From NCBI GenBank assembly GCA_028289965.1, contig JAQGKS010000052.1, forward strand, positions 22,270 through 86,269: a DNA stretch of 64,000 nt, in the 5' to 3' direction. Below are positions 8,364 to 16,794 of this stretch, piece after piece. This DNA comes from Sphingomonas bacterium. Its GTDB lineage: Bacteria > Pseudomonadota > Alphaproteobacteria > Sphingomonadales > Sphingomonadaceae. The position numbers and the translations under genes are program-made. The first letter of the stretch is position 1. Every line of letters begins with the position of its first letter. Below the pieces are notes generated by a model. That model had not been told where the DNA came from, did not search any database, and saw only the letters and a list, made by a program, of their open reading frames with translations.

Positions 8364-9842
8364 GTGGGGGAGCCAGTCGACCAGGAACGCGCGCTCGACC
8401 GCGCCAGCGCCGCGAGTCCCGAGGGGGTGGTGCCGTCGGTCGGCGCCGCATCCCCGGCGGCGGTGCCGCAGCGCGCGTCGCTGCTGATCCCGATGACCGT
8501 GGGCGCGACCTTTTTCATGGAAGGTCTCGACAGTACGATCATCGCGACCTCTTTGCCCCAGATCGCGAGAGCGCTGGGCGTCACCGCGAACGAGATCGGT
8601 GTCTCGCTCACCGCCTATCTGATCAGCGTGTCGATGTGGATGGCCGCCAGCGGGTGGCTTGCCGACCGCTTCGATGCCAAGCGGGTGTTCATCGGCGCGA
8701 TCGCGGTGTTCGTCTTCGGATCGGTCCTCTGCGGGCTCAGCACCGATCTCCTCACCCTGATCGCCGGCCGCTTCCTGCAAGGCGCCGGCGGTGCGCTGAT
8801 GACCCCGGTCGGCCGCCTGATCCTGGCGCGCAGCTTCCCGCGCGACGAGCTCGTGCGCGCGATGAGCTATATGATCATTCCGGGGCTCGTCGGGCCGATG
8901 CTCGGTCCGGTCGTCGGCGGCTGGATCACGACCTATTCCGACTGGCGCTGGATATTCTTCATCAACGCGCCGCTGGGCGTGCTCGGCGTGCTTCTCGCAT
9001 GGCGGTTTCTGTCGAGCGGCGGCCCGGTGCAGACCGCCAAGTTCGACACGTCGGGCTTTCTGCTCGTCGCCATGACGTTGGTTGCGCTTCAAACCGGGCT
9101 CGAGGCGATTGCGGCTGAAAGCAAGGTTGGCACGCTGGCGCTCGTCGCGATCGGGATCGGGATCGCCGGGATCGCGCTCTACACCCGGCACGCCCGGCGG
9201 CCGGCGCCGATCCTCGACCTGCGGCTGTTTCGCTACCGCGCGTTCGCGGTCGCCGTGCTCGGCGGCTCCTTCTCCCGGCTCGTGCTCGGCGCGACGATGT
9301 TTCTGTTCCCGCTCTACTTCCAGCTCGGGCTCGGTGCGTCGGCGGTGGTCGCGGGCTATCTGATGGCCGTGCTCGCCTTCGGGCAGATCGCGCTGCGGCT
9401 GGGCATCGATCCCTTGCTCAAGAAGCTGGGGATCAAGCGGCTGCTGATCTTCAACAGCGTCGTGCTCGGCTCGCTGCTGGCGGCGCTCTTGCTGTTCCGG
9501 CCCGGCGCCTCCTTCTGGCTGCTCGGCTTCTTCATGTTCCTGTTCGGCCTGATCCACTCGATCCAGCTGTCGACGCTTGCGGGGCTCAACTTTTCGGGCC
9601 TGCCCGCCGAAGCCCTCGGCCGGGCGACCTCGCTCGGCGCAGTCGTGCAGCGCCTGTCGATGGCATTGGGGATCAGCATGACCGCGATCCTGCTCGCTTT
9701 CTCGTCGCGCGGTGCCGAGCCCGTCTGGGCCGACTTCCGGCTGCCGACGCTGGCGCTGGCGGGCGTGATGGTGGCATCGCTGCTCAGCTTCCTCGCGCTC
9801 CGCCGCGGCGACGGCGACGACCTTCTGAAAGCGAAGCGCTAG
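8364..9842 (+). CDS. MFS transporter, DHA2 (EmrB/QacA) type
   Basis: This 492-residue protein has about 14 hydrophobic segments. It carries the MFS motif-A region WLADRFDAKRVF, a motif-C-like GPMLGPVVGGWIT and the DSTIIATSLPQIA first-helix signature of proton-driven DHA2 drug exporters. It starts at a GTG eight bases after the Rieske oxygenase stop codon, so the two are probably co-transcribed. The first 45 residues are an Ala/Ser-rich extension before helix 1. It could export a toxic intermediate or move substrate. It converges with the SUMF1-like gene. Confidence 0.88.
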   Translation: MGEPVDQERALDRASAASPEGVVPSVGAASPAAVPQRASLLIPMTVGATFFMEGLDSTIIATSLPQIARALGVTANEIGVSLTAYLISVSMWMAASGWLADRFDAKRVFIGAIAVFVFGSVLCGLSTDLLTLIAGRFLQGAGGALMTPVGRLILARSFPRDELVRAMSYMIIPGLVGPMLGPVVGGWITTYSDWRWIFFINAPLGVLGVLLAWRFLSSGGPVQTAKFDTSGFLLVAMTLVALQTGLEAIAAESKVGTLALVAIGIGIAGIALYTRHARRPAPILDLRLFRYRAFAVAVLGGSFSRLVLGATMFLFPLYFQLGLGASAVVAGYLMAVLAFGQIALRLGIDPLLKKLGIKRLLIFNSVVLGSLLAALLLFRPGASFWLLGFFMFLFGLIHSIQLSTLAGLNFSGLPAEALGRATSLGAVVQRLSMALGISMTAILLAFSSRGAEPVWADFRLPTLALAGVMVASLLSFLALRRGDGDDLLKAKR

Positions 9843-9851
9843 CGCCGATCC

Positions 9852-10616
9852 CTAGCGGCGGTCCTGCGCGAGGCGGAACCCCATGCTGGTCGAGCGTTGC
9901 TGGTCGCCCGCCGCGATGCGCGCCGTGGGCCGCTGGCCCCGGCGCGAGCTGCTATAATCGCCACCGCGCAGAATATGGCTGCCGCAATCGGGCGCGGCCC
10001 GCGGGCTCCCGTCGGACGGGGCGCCGATATAATCCGGGAAGCGGCAGTCTTCCGTCATCTCCCAGACGTTGCCGGCAATGTCGTAGAAGCCCCACGGATT
10101 GGGCAGGAAGCTCTTCGTCGGCGCCGTGTGGCCGAAAATATCGGGGCCGCCGTTGCGGCGGGTGTTGGCGTAGCGCGAGTCCGGCTCCTCGCCCCAATAG
10201 AAACCGGTGGTGGTGCCGGCACGCGCGGCATATTCCCACTCGGCCTCGCTCGGTAGACGGAAGTGCTCATCCGCGTTCGCGCCGTTGAGCCACGCGATAT
10301 AAGCGAGCGCATCGGCCCGATCGACGTTGATCACCGGGCGCGTGCCGCGGCCGAGCCCGTCATCCTGCGGCAGCGCCCTGCCCGTCGCCTGCGCGAAGCG
10401 ATCATAGTCCGCGAAGGTCACTTCGGTTTGGCCGAGCCGGAACGCGCGCAAGGTGACGCGGTGCTGCGGCTTGCCCTGCTGCGCATCGGCCTCGGGCGGC
10501 GCGCCCATGATGAAGCTGCCCGCTGGCACGTCGATCATCCTGGGCGACATGGTCGCCGCAGTCTGTGCGCAGGCCGAGAGCATCGGCAGCAGCGTCGCCA
10601 TCCACGCACCCCTCAC
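9852..10616 (-). CDS. SUMF1/FGE-sulfatase-domain lipoprotein
   Basis: The domain is the formylglycine-generating-enzyme fold: VPAGSFIMGAPP near residue 30, FRLGQTEVTFADYDRFA, LPSEAEWEYAARAG, a GFYDIAGNVWEMTEDC block and a C-terminal ILRGGDY...MGFRLA. The N-terminus ends in a lipobox (LSAC), so it is probably a lipoprotein. The Cys pair that does the chemistry in true formylglycine-generating enzymes is not present in the SSSRRGQRPTAR stretch, so sulfatase activation is unlikely. The GTG at 10616 overlaps the cytochrome stop as GTGA and gives the signal peptide a positive charge; an ATG at 10601 with GAGGGG upstream is the alternative. It is the third gene of a coupled operon. Confidence 0.8.
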   Translation of the reverse strand: MRGAWMATLLPMLSACAQTAATMSPRMIDVPAGSFIMGAPPEADAQQGKPQHRVTLRAFRLGQTEVTFADYDRFAQATGRALPQDDGLGRGTRPVINVDRADALAYIAWLNGANADEHFRLPSEAEWEYAARAGTTTGFYWGEEPDSRYANTRRNGGPDIFGHTAPTKSFLPNPWGFYDIAGNVWEMTEDCRFPDYIGAPSDGSPRAAPDCGSHILRGGDYSSSRRGQRPTARIAAGDQQRSTSMGFRLAQDRR

Positions 10617-11260
10617 TTGCCATGCTCCAGCCAGACATGTGTGCCATAGAAAGCGGCCACCGCCTCGTCCTGGTCCGGCGGGATCGCTTGGGCGACCCGG
10701 CGCATCGTCGGATCGCTCCGTTCCCCGCTGCGATAGGCGCGCAGCGCGTGCGCGAGGTAAGCCGGATCCTGACCCGTCAGGACCGGCATTCCTTCGAGCT
10801 CACCCACACCCGTTTCCCCATGGCACAGCCCGCACTCCCGATTGGTGACGGCATAACCCGGCGACGCCGTCTTCGCCTCGGGCGGTCGATCGGGGAAGCC
10901 TTGCGCGAAGTAGGCGGCGAGATCGCGCATGTCCTGGTCCGAAAGCCCCTCGGCGAACGGCTCCATGATCTCGTTCTTGCGCACGCCTTCGCGATATTCG
11001 CGCATCGCGAGGAACAGATAGCTTTGCCGCTGCCGATGGATCTTGGGCGGAACCTGCGGGAGCCCCTCGGCCGCGGCCGGTTCCGCGCCATGGCAGGCAA
11101 GGCACGGTGCGGCGAGGGCCCCGCCGCGGCCGACGTCGCCGAGCGGCACGCGCCACGAGGGCTGCGCCGGTTGCGGACCCTTTTCACCGGCCGCCATCCC
11201 GCCCACCCCGAGCAGCAACAGCGCCGCAGCAGCTACCGCCTTGGTCTTCCACCGGATCAC
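10613..11260 (-). CDS. periplasmic diheme cytochrome c
   Basis: The 215-residue protein has a signal peptide (AVAAAALLLLGVGGMAAG) and two c-type heme sites, CLACH and CGLCH, about 90 residues apart, as in cytochrome c4-like electron carriers. GTG at 11260 is chosen because AGGAG lies eight bases upstream and it overlaps the MFS stop codon as GTGA. A periplasmic electron carrier fits the nearby PQQ quinohemoprotein dehydrogenase at 13757-15901, which would need an acceptor. That partnership is inference from context. Confidence 0.88.
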   Translation of the reverse strand: MIRWKTKAVAAAALLLLGVGGMAAGEKGPQPAQPSWRVPLGDVGRGGALAAPCLACHGAEPAAAEGLPQVPPKIHRQRQSYLFLAMREYREGVRKNEIMEPFAEGLSDQDMRDLAAYFAQGFPDRPPEAKTASPGYAVTNRECGLCHGETGVGELEGMPVLTGQDPAYLAHALRAYRSGERSDPTMRRVAQAIPPDQDEAVAAFYGTHVWLEHGK

Positions 11261-12549
11261 GCGCCGCACTCCTGACCGGTTTCGGCGCGGTCAAGATGCC
11301 GCCCCAGCGCAAGGAAGAACAAAGCCGATACCGCGATCACGGCCGGCGCGATCAGCAGCGAATAGCGGATTGCGCTCGTCCCCATGAATGCCAGTGGCCC
11401 GTCGTTGAGCAGGCCGATCAGCATCGGACCGATACTCTGACCGACCAGGTTGAAAATCAGCAGGTAGATCGCCGTTCCGGTCGCGCGGATCCGCTGATCG
11501 AGCAGCGCCAGCACGAGCGAGAAGGTGCACGGGGTGGTCGCCGCCAGCATCACGGTTTCGACCCCCAGGCCGACCTGCCACCACAAGGCATTGTCCGACA
11601 GCAGCAGCAGCAACTGGGCCGGCGCCATCACCAGGCAGAACAGCGCGGGTGCCCAGGCGAGCCAGCGTCGATCGAAGCGCATCAGCCTCACCACCAGGAA
11701 GGCGGCTGCGAAAGTGGCGATCACGCCGACGCCGCCTTTGTACATGCCGATGAGGATGCCGGTTTCCTTGGCGTCGAGCGCATGGACGCGCAGCATGAAG
11801 GTTGGCAGCCACGCCAGCATCGCCGAATAATTGATGCTCAGCAGGGTTCCCGCAGCGATCATCAGCCATAGCGGGCGCGAGCTCAACGCCATCCCCGCTG
11901 CGGCCGAAAAGGGTACTGCGCGTCGATCCTCCTGCGCCGCTCGCCGCGGCGGTTCGCGCACCACGAGCACGACCAGCAGCGCTACCAAAAGGCCAATCGC
12001 ACCCATGACCGGAAAGGCGGAACGCCAGCCATAGGTGCTCGCCAGCCAGCCGATCAGCGGATAGCACAGCATCATCGCGAGCGGCCCGCCCGCCCCGAAT
12101 ACGGCAATCGCCATCACCCGCGCCCGGCCGGCGAAGGTATCGGCGATCAATGCCGAGGTCGGCGCCATGTTGCTCGCCTCGCCGATGCCGAGAGCCATGC
12201 GGGCGATCAGCAAATGGACGAAGCTGCCGGCAAAACCTGTCGCTATCGTCACCGTGCTCCACGCGGCGAGGCCTGCCGCGACGATGCCGCGCCGGCTGGT
12301 GCGGTCGGCCACCCAACCAAGCGGCACGCCGACGATCGAGTAGACCACCACGAACGCCGGCCCCATCAGGAAGCCGAGGCTTGCGTCCGAAAGCGCGATT
12401 TCCTGTCGAATTGCGGGCAAGAGCAAGCCGAACATGTTGCGATCGACGGTGTTGAGGCCGACGGTCGCGGACAGGATCAGGAGGCCGAAAATAGTACGAG
12501 GGCCGTACCGCAAGGGCATGGCCGGTTGCTCCGACGCGATCGTGGCCAT
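11257..12549 (-). CDS. MFS transporter (spinster-like)
   Basis: This 430-residue protein has about 12 transmembrane helices. It carries the NTVDRNMFGLLLP first-helix motif, PLGWVADRTSRRG (motif A) and RMALGIGEASNMAPTSALIAD, features of the spinster-like MFS group common in alphaproteobacterial catabolic clusters. The ATG at 12549 has GGAGGAG upstream; an earlier in-frame start at 12585 lacks this. Translation is coupled to the cytochrome gene by a four-base overlap. A paralog is at 44040-45344. It probably imports an aromatic acid or a related acid. Confidence 0.88.
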   Translation of the reverse strand: MATIASEQPAMPLRYGPRTIFGLLILSATVGLNTVDRNMFGLLLPAIRQEIALSDASLGFLMGPAFVVVYSIVGVPLGWVADRTSRRGIVAAGLAAWSTVTIATGFAGSFVHLLIARMALGIGEASNMAPTSALIADTFAGRARVMAIAVFGAGGPLAMMLCYPLIGWLASTYGWRSAFPVMGAIGLLVALLVVLVVREPPRRAAQEDRRAVPFSAAAGMALSSRPLWLMIAAGTLLSINYSAMLAWLPTFMLRVHALDAKETGILIGMYKGGVGVIATFAAAFLVVRLMRFDRRWLAWAPALFCLVMAPAQLLLLLSDNALWWQVGLGVETVMLAATTPCTFSLVLALLDQRIRATGTAIYLLIFNLVGQSIGPMLIGLLNDGPLAFMGTSAIRYSLLIAPAVIAVSALFFLALGRHLDRAETGQECGA

Positions 12550-12588
12550 TGCCCTCTCCTCCTTTTCATGATCATGTGGTAGCAAATC

Positions 12589-12612
12589 TTGTTAGTCAAT
12601 TCGGCGTGAGAG
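12589..12612. promoter_or_regulatory. possible GntR-type operator, one box only
   Basis: Only the first box (TTGTTAGTCAA) matches; the second position (CGGCGTGAGAG) does not. It sits between the divergent MFS and Rieske oxygenase genes, where all comparable divergent spacers in the window carry an element. Confidence 0.3.
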
Positions 12613-12669
12613 CAACGGGCTCCGCTGCCCGCCAACAGCGGCCGCCGTCGAGAGTGAGAGGGATCGCCA

Positions 12670-13746
12670 GTGGGCCTATTTCTGACCAATTGCTGGTATG
12701 CGGCGGCTTTTGTCGACGAAGTGACGCGCGCGCCGCTCGCCCGAACGCTGCTGGACACGCCGATCGTCTTCTACCGCCGCGAGGACGGGACGCCCGCGGC
12801 ACTGCACGATCGCTGCCCCCATCGCTTCGCGCCGCTTTCGTCCGGGACGCTGGTCGGCGACGATCTGCAGTGCGGTTATCATGGGCTGCGCTTCGACTGC
12901 GCGGGCCGCTGCGTCTCCAATCCGCACAATGATGGCAAGCCACTGCGCGCGGCGGACGTGCGCAGCTTTCCGTTGTTCGAGCGCTATGGCGTAGTCTGGA
13001 TCTGGCCCGGCGACGCGGCCAAGGCCGACCCCACCTTGCTGCCGCACTTCACCTATCTCGAGGACGATAGCACCTGGTCGGTGCTCAAGGGCCATCTGCG
13101 GGTGAAGGGCAATTATCAGCTCGTCACCGACAACCTCCTCGATCTGACCCATGCGCCTTTCCTGCATCCGGGCTTCAAATTACCCAACGTCACCCCCGAA
13201 CAGCAGCTCGCCGCCACCACCACGCGACTCGATCGATTCCCCGATCGCGTGCTCGCCTATCGCTTGCGCACCGGCCTGCCGCCCAACCAGGCAACGATCG
13301 ATCTGTTCGGCTTTCCCGCGGACCCATGCGAAACCCGCACGCACATGACCTGGTATCCGCCGGCGATCATCGACTTCGACAATGGCACCAAATTCCCGGG
13401 CCAGGAGGATCTGGAAGGCTTCTGCTTTCCGCAGGCGCACCTGATCACCCCCGAGACCGAGACCACCTGCCATTATTTCTTTGCGGCCGCGCGCAACCTG
13501 CGCCGCGACGATCCGGCGATCGACAAGGCGCTGATGGGCGTGCTCGACACTGCCTTCCGCACCCAGGACGAGCCGATGATCGAGGCGGTCCAGGCGCGGA
13601 TGGGGCAGACCGGCGACATCGACGCGCATAACCCGGTCCTGCTCAAGACCGATGGCCCGCCCGTCACCGCACGCCGGATGCTCAAGGAAATGATCGCGCG
13701 CGAGCAGGCGGGCCCCCGATCCGACCCCGCCGTTGCCGCCGAATAG
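12670..13746 (+). CDS. Rieske non-heme iron oxygenase, VanA (O-demethylase)-like
   Basis: This 358-residue paralog of the 7318-8355 oxygenase has Rieske ligands Cys49, His51, Cys68 and His71 and mononuclear-iron histidines His161 and His166 in NLLDLTHAPFLH. The GTG start has GAGAGGG at a suitable distance. The stop codon is followed after ten bases by the PQQ dehydrogenase gene, an unusual pairing that suggests successive oxidation of the same compound (inference). No dedicated reductase is adjacent. Confidence 0.92.
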   Translation: MGLFLTNCWYAAAFVDEVTRAPLARTLLDTPIVFYRREDGTPAALHDRCPHRFAPLSSGTLVGDDLQCGYHGLRFDCAGRCVSNPHNDGKPLRAADVRSFPLFERYGVVWIWPGDAAKADPTLLPHFTYLEDDSTWSVLKGHLRVKGNYQLVTDNLLDLTHAPFLHPGFKLPNVTPEQQLAATTTRLDRFPDRVLAYRLRTGLPPNQATIDLFGFPADPCETRTHMTWYPPAIIDFDNGTKFPGQEDLEGFCFPQAHLITPETETTCHYFFAAARNLRRDDPAIDKALMGVLDTAFRTQDEPMIEAVQARMGQTGDIDAHNPVLLKTDGPPVTARRMLKEMIAREQAGPRSDPAVAAE

Positions 13747-13756
13747 AAGGCTCTCC

Positions 13757-15901
13757 ATGTTCGATCGCACCAAGCGTTTCGGGGGCGCAGCCGCGCTCGC
13801 CTTGCTCGTCTCCGCCTGTTCTCCGCAGACCAGCGCCGTGGTGGAGAGCGTCGCCGCGTCCCGGCCGCAGCCGCGTACCGACTGGCCGCGCCCGGGCGGC
13901 GACCTCGGGGACAGCTATTCCTCGGCCCTCGGCGGCATCACCGCCGCCAATGCCGGCCAACTCGGCCTCGCGTTCCAGTTCACCGACTTCCTCGTGCGCG
14001 GCCGCACCCATTATGGGCTGCAATCGACCCCGGTGATGATCGACGGCACACTCTATTTTTCGGGCCCCTGGGGAGAGGCCTACGCCGTCGATGCGCGTAC
14101 CGGCGAACAGCGCTGGGTGTTCGATACCGAGGCCGACGGCGCCTATGCCCGCAACACCTGTTGCGGGGTGGTCAACCGCGGCATCGCCGTTGCCGATGGC
14201 AAGCTGTTCGTCGGCGCGCTCGACGGACGGCTGTTCGCGCTCGACCTGCGGACCGGCAAGCCGGTGTGGCAGGCCGACACCTTCGTCGACAAGCACTGGA
14301 ACTATTCGCTCACCGGCGCGCCGCAGATTGCCGGCGGCGTGGTGATGATCGGCAATGCCGGCGCCGACATGGGGGCGCGCGGCTATGTCTCGGCCTATGA
14401 CATCAAGACCGGGAAGCTCGCCTGGCGCTTCTGGTCGGTCCCCGGCGATCCTGCCAAGGGCCCCGACGAAACACCCGAAGTGACCCTCGCGCGCAAAAGC
14501 TGGGCGAAGGACACAAGGTGGGAGCTGGGGATGGGCGGCACCGCCTGGAACGGGCTCGCTTATGATCCGAAGACCGACACCGCGTTCCTGGGGCTGGGCA
14601 ATGGCGGCCCCCACCCTGCCTGGCTGCGCAGCAAGAGCGGCGAGGTAAGGGACAATCTGTTCCTGTCCTCGATCGTCGCCGTCGACGCCAAAACCGGGCG
14701 AATGAAATGGTATTATCAGACCACGCCGGGGGACAGCTGGGACTTTACCGCCACCGCGCCGATGGTCCTCGCCGAAATGAAGATCGGCGGGCGCACGCGC
14801 AGCGTACTGATGCAGGCACCCAAGAACGGCATTTTCTATGTCCTCGACCGGACGACCGGTGAGTTGCTGCGCGCCGATCCCTATACGCGCGTCAACTGGA
14901 CGACGGGGATCGACCTCAAGACCGGGCGGCCGGCGATCAGCCCCGAGGTCGATTTCCGCACCGACCCCAAATTGGTGTGGCCGAGCGGCGCCGGCGGCCA
15001 CGGCTGGCAGCCGATGGCCTACAGCGAGCGCACCCGGCTCGTCTATATTCCGGTCTACGATACCGCGATGCAGGCGCGCGCCGAAGAGCCAGCGCGCTTC
15101 GTCCCCGGCAACATCAACCAGGCGACGGTCGGCGCCTTCCCGCCGTTCAGCGAAGCCGCGCTTAACGGCCGGCCCCAAGCCAATTTCGAAGGTCGACTGA
15201 AGGCGTGGGACCCGGTGGCCGGCACCGCGCGCTGGGTCAGTGAGCCGCGGTCGTTCCTGAATGGCGGAACGCTCGCGGCCGGCGATCTCGTCTTCCAGGG
15301 ATCGGCATCGGGCTATCTCGACGCGTTCGATGCCGCCACCGGCAAACAGGTGCTGCATCTGTTTCTCGGCACCGTGATCACTGCCGCGCCGATGACCTAC
15401 GAGCTCGACGGCGTGCAGTATCTTGCGCTGCTCGCCGGCGCGGGCGGGCCGCAGGGCGCCTTCTTCGGCCCCGGCGTCGTCGCAGCCGAATATGAAAATG
15501 CGCAGCGCCTGATCGTGCTCCAGATTGGCGGGGGCACGATCCGGCTGCCGAACAAGCGCGCGCCCGTCCAGCTGCCGCCGCTACCCGCGCCAATCAAGAC
15601 GAGCGCGGCGGCGCTCAAGCGCGGCGAGGAGCTGTTCCTGGATCGCTGCAGCCGCTGCCACGTCGCCGGGGGCGCACTCGCCGTCTATCCGAACCTATGG
15701 GCGATGGGCCCGGAAGCGATCGAAGGGTTCCACGCCATCGTCGGCGAAGGCGCCCTCGCCCACGCCGGGATGGCGGCCTTTTCCGACCAGCTGAGCAACG
15801 CCGAGATCGCCGCGATCAAGGCCTATGTCGTCAACGACACGGTGGCGCGGCGGACGGGCAAGAAATCGGGCGAGGCCCCGGTGTCGCGCCAGACCCATTG
15901 A
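13757..15901 (+). CDS. PQQ-dependent quinohemoprotein alcohol dehydrogenase
   Basis: The protein is 714 residues long from the ATG at 13757, with GAAGG upstream. It has a lipoprotein signal with lipobox Cys21, a PQQ propeller with the vicinal Cys135-Cys136 pair, repeated Trp-docking segments (DARTGEQRWVF, DLRTGKPVWQ), and a C-terminal cytochrome c domain with CSRCH at 631-635. This is the layout of type II quinohemoprotein alcohol dehydrogenases, which oxidise primary or secondary alcohols in the periplasm and pass electrons to cytochrome c or copper proteins. The diheme cytochrome encoded divergently nearby is a plausible acceptor. A hairpin follows the stop codon. Confidence 0.92.
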   Translation: MFDRTKRFGGAAALALLVSACSPQTSAVVESVAASRPQPRTDWPRPGGDLGDSYSSALGGITAANAGQLGLAFQFTDFLVRGRTHYGLQSTPVMIDGTLYFSGPWGEAYAVDARTGEQRWVFDTEADGAYARNTCCGVVNRGIAVADGKLFVGALDGRLFALDLRTGKPVWQADTFVDKHWNYSLTGAPQIAGGVVMIGNAGADMGARGYVSAYDIKTGKLAWRFWSVPGDPAKGPDETPEVTLARKSWAKDTRWELGMGGTAWNGLAYDPKTDTAFLGLGNGGPHPAWLRSKSGEVRDNLFLSSIVAVDAKTGRMKWYYQTTPGDSWDFTATAPMVLAEMKIGGRTRSVLMQAPKNGIFYVLDRTTGELLRADPYTRVNWTTGIDLKTGRPAISPEVDFRTDPKLVWPSGAGGHGWQPMAYSERTRLVYIPVYDTAMQARAEEPARFVPGNINQATVGAFPPFSEAALNGRPQANFEGRLKAWDPVAGTARWVSEPRSFLNGGTLAAGDLVFQGSASGYLDAFDAATGKQVLHLFLGTVITAAPMTYELDGVQYLALLAGAGGPQGAFFGPGVVAAEYENAQRLIVLQIGGGTIRLPNKRAPVQLPPLPAPIKTSAAALKRGEELFLDRCSRCHVAGGALAVYPNLWAMGPEAIEGFHAIVGEGALAHAGMAAFSDQLSNAEIAAIKAYVVNDTVARRTGKKSGEAPVSRQTH

Positions 15902-15905
15902 GAGA

Positions 15906-15947
15906 GGCTTCTCCCTTCCTTGCTCGATGCAGGGGAAGGGAGGAGCC
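15906..15947 (+). terminator. probable terminator hairpin after the PQQ dehydrogenase
   Basis: Arms at 15906-15919 and 15934-15947 pair over 14 bp with one mismatch around a 14-base loop, five bases after the stop codon. No U-run follows. Confidence 0.5.
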
Positions 15948-16001
15948 TGTCGAAGCCGGCCTTGCCGATACGACGAACCGATCAGTTGGCGCGGTCGCTG
16001 A

Positions 16002-16778
16002 TCAGACCCGCGCCCAGCCGCCATCGATCACGATCGTCTGGGTGGTGATGAACTCGGCCTCGTCGCTGGCAAGGAAGGCGACCAGCCCGGCGACGTCGCG
16101 CGGCTTGCCCGGCCGCTTGACCGCCTGGTTTGCGACCATCATGCCGATGAAGTCGTCGAATCCCGCCCCGCTACCGCCGCCAATCTCCGCCGCAAAGGAA
16201 GCGCGCACCTGCTCGGTGTCGATCGGCCCCGGCGCGACGACGTTGACGGTTATGCCGTCGGGGCCGAACTCCGCCCCGAGCGCGCGGGCAAGCCCGATCG
16301 CACCGGACTTGGAGGCGATATATTGCGGCATTCCGGGGGGCGCGAGGAAGGTCGAGTTCGACGCCATGTGGATGATCCGGCCCCACTTGGCCTTCCGCAT
16401 GGCGGGCGCGAACGCCTTGGCCATCAGGAACATCGCGTCGAGATTGAGCGCCATCGTCGCGCGCCAATGCTCGAAGGTGAGATCGTCGAAGCTGCGCATC
16501 TCGTAGCGGCCGGCATTGTTGACCAGGATGTCGCACGCGCCGAACCGGCTCTCGACCGCCTTGCGCAATTCCTCAACCATCTCCGGGCGGGTCACGTCGC
16601 AGTGGAAGAACGCCGCCTCCCCACCCGCCTGGCGGATCGCCTCGGCAACCGGGGTGCCGTCCTTGATGTCGACGATCGCGATCCTGTGTCCGTCGCGGGC
16701 GAGCCGCTCGGCGATCCCCGCACCGATGCCGCCGGCCGCGCCGGTGACGAGCGCGACCTTTCCTTCACTCCGTGCCAC
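16002..16778 (-). CDS. SDR-family oxidoreductase
   Basis: This 258-residue classical short-chain dehydrogenase has the nucleotide-binding TGAAGGIGAGIA near residues 12-23, NNAG at about 89, the catalytic Ser (MASNST), YxxxK (YIASK) and a C-terminal IDGGWARV. Asp in the second strand (VDIKDG) favours NAD. It starts at GTG with GGGAGG upstream, 16 bases after the aldehyde dehydrogenase stop codon, so the two are an operon. Together they would oxidise an alcohol to an aldehyde or ketone and then to an acid (inference). Confidence 0.9.
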   Translation of the reverse strand: MARSEGKVALVTGAAGGIGAGIAERLARDGHRIAIVDIKDGTPVAEAIRQAGGEAAFFHCDVTRPEMVEELRKAVESRFGACDILVNNAGRYEMRSFDDLTFEHWRATMALNLDAMFLMAKAFAPAMRKAKWGRIIHMASNSTFLAPPGMPQYIASKSGAIGLARALGAEFGPDGITVNVVAPGPIDTEQVRASFAAEIGGGSGAGFDDFIGMMVANQAVKRPGKPRDVAGLVAFLASDEAEFITTQTIVIDGGWARV

Positions 16779-16794
16779 TCAGATTCCTCCCGAT

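Noticed and set aside
8112..9557. Long minus-strand open frame opposite the DHA2 transporter
   Set aside because: Its composition is Glu/Arg/Gln/His-rich as expected for an antisense shadow of a high-GC membrane protein gene. No motif is visible.
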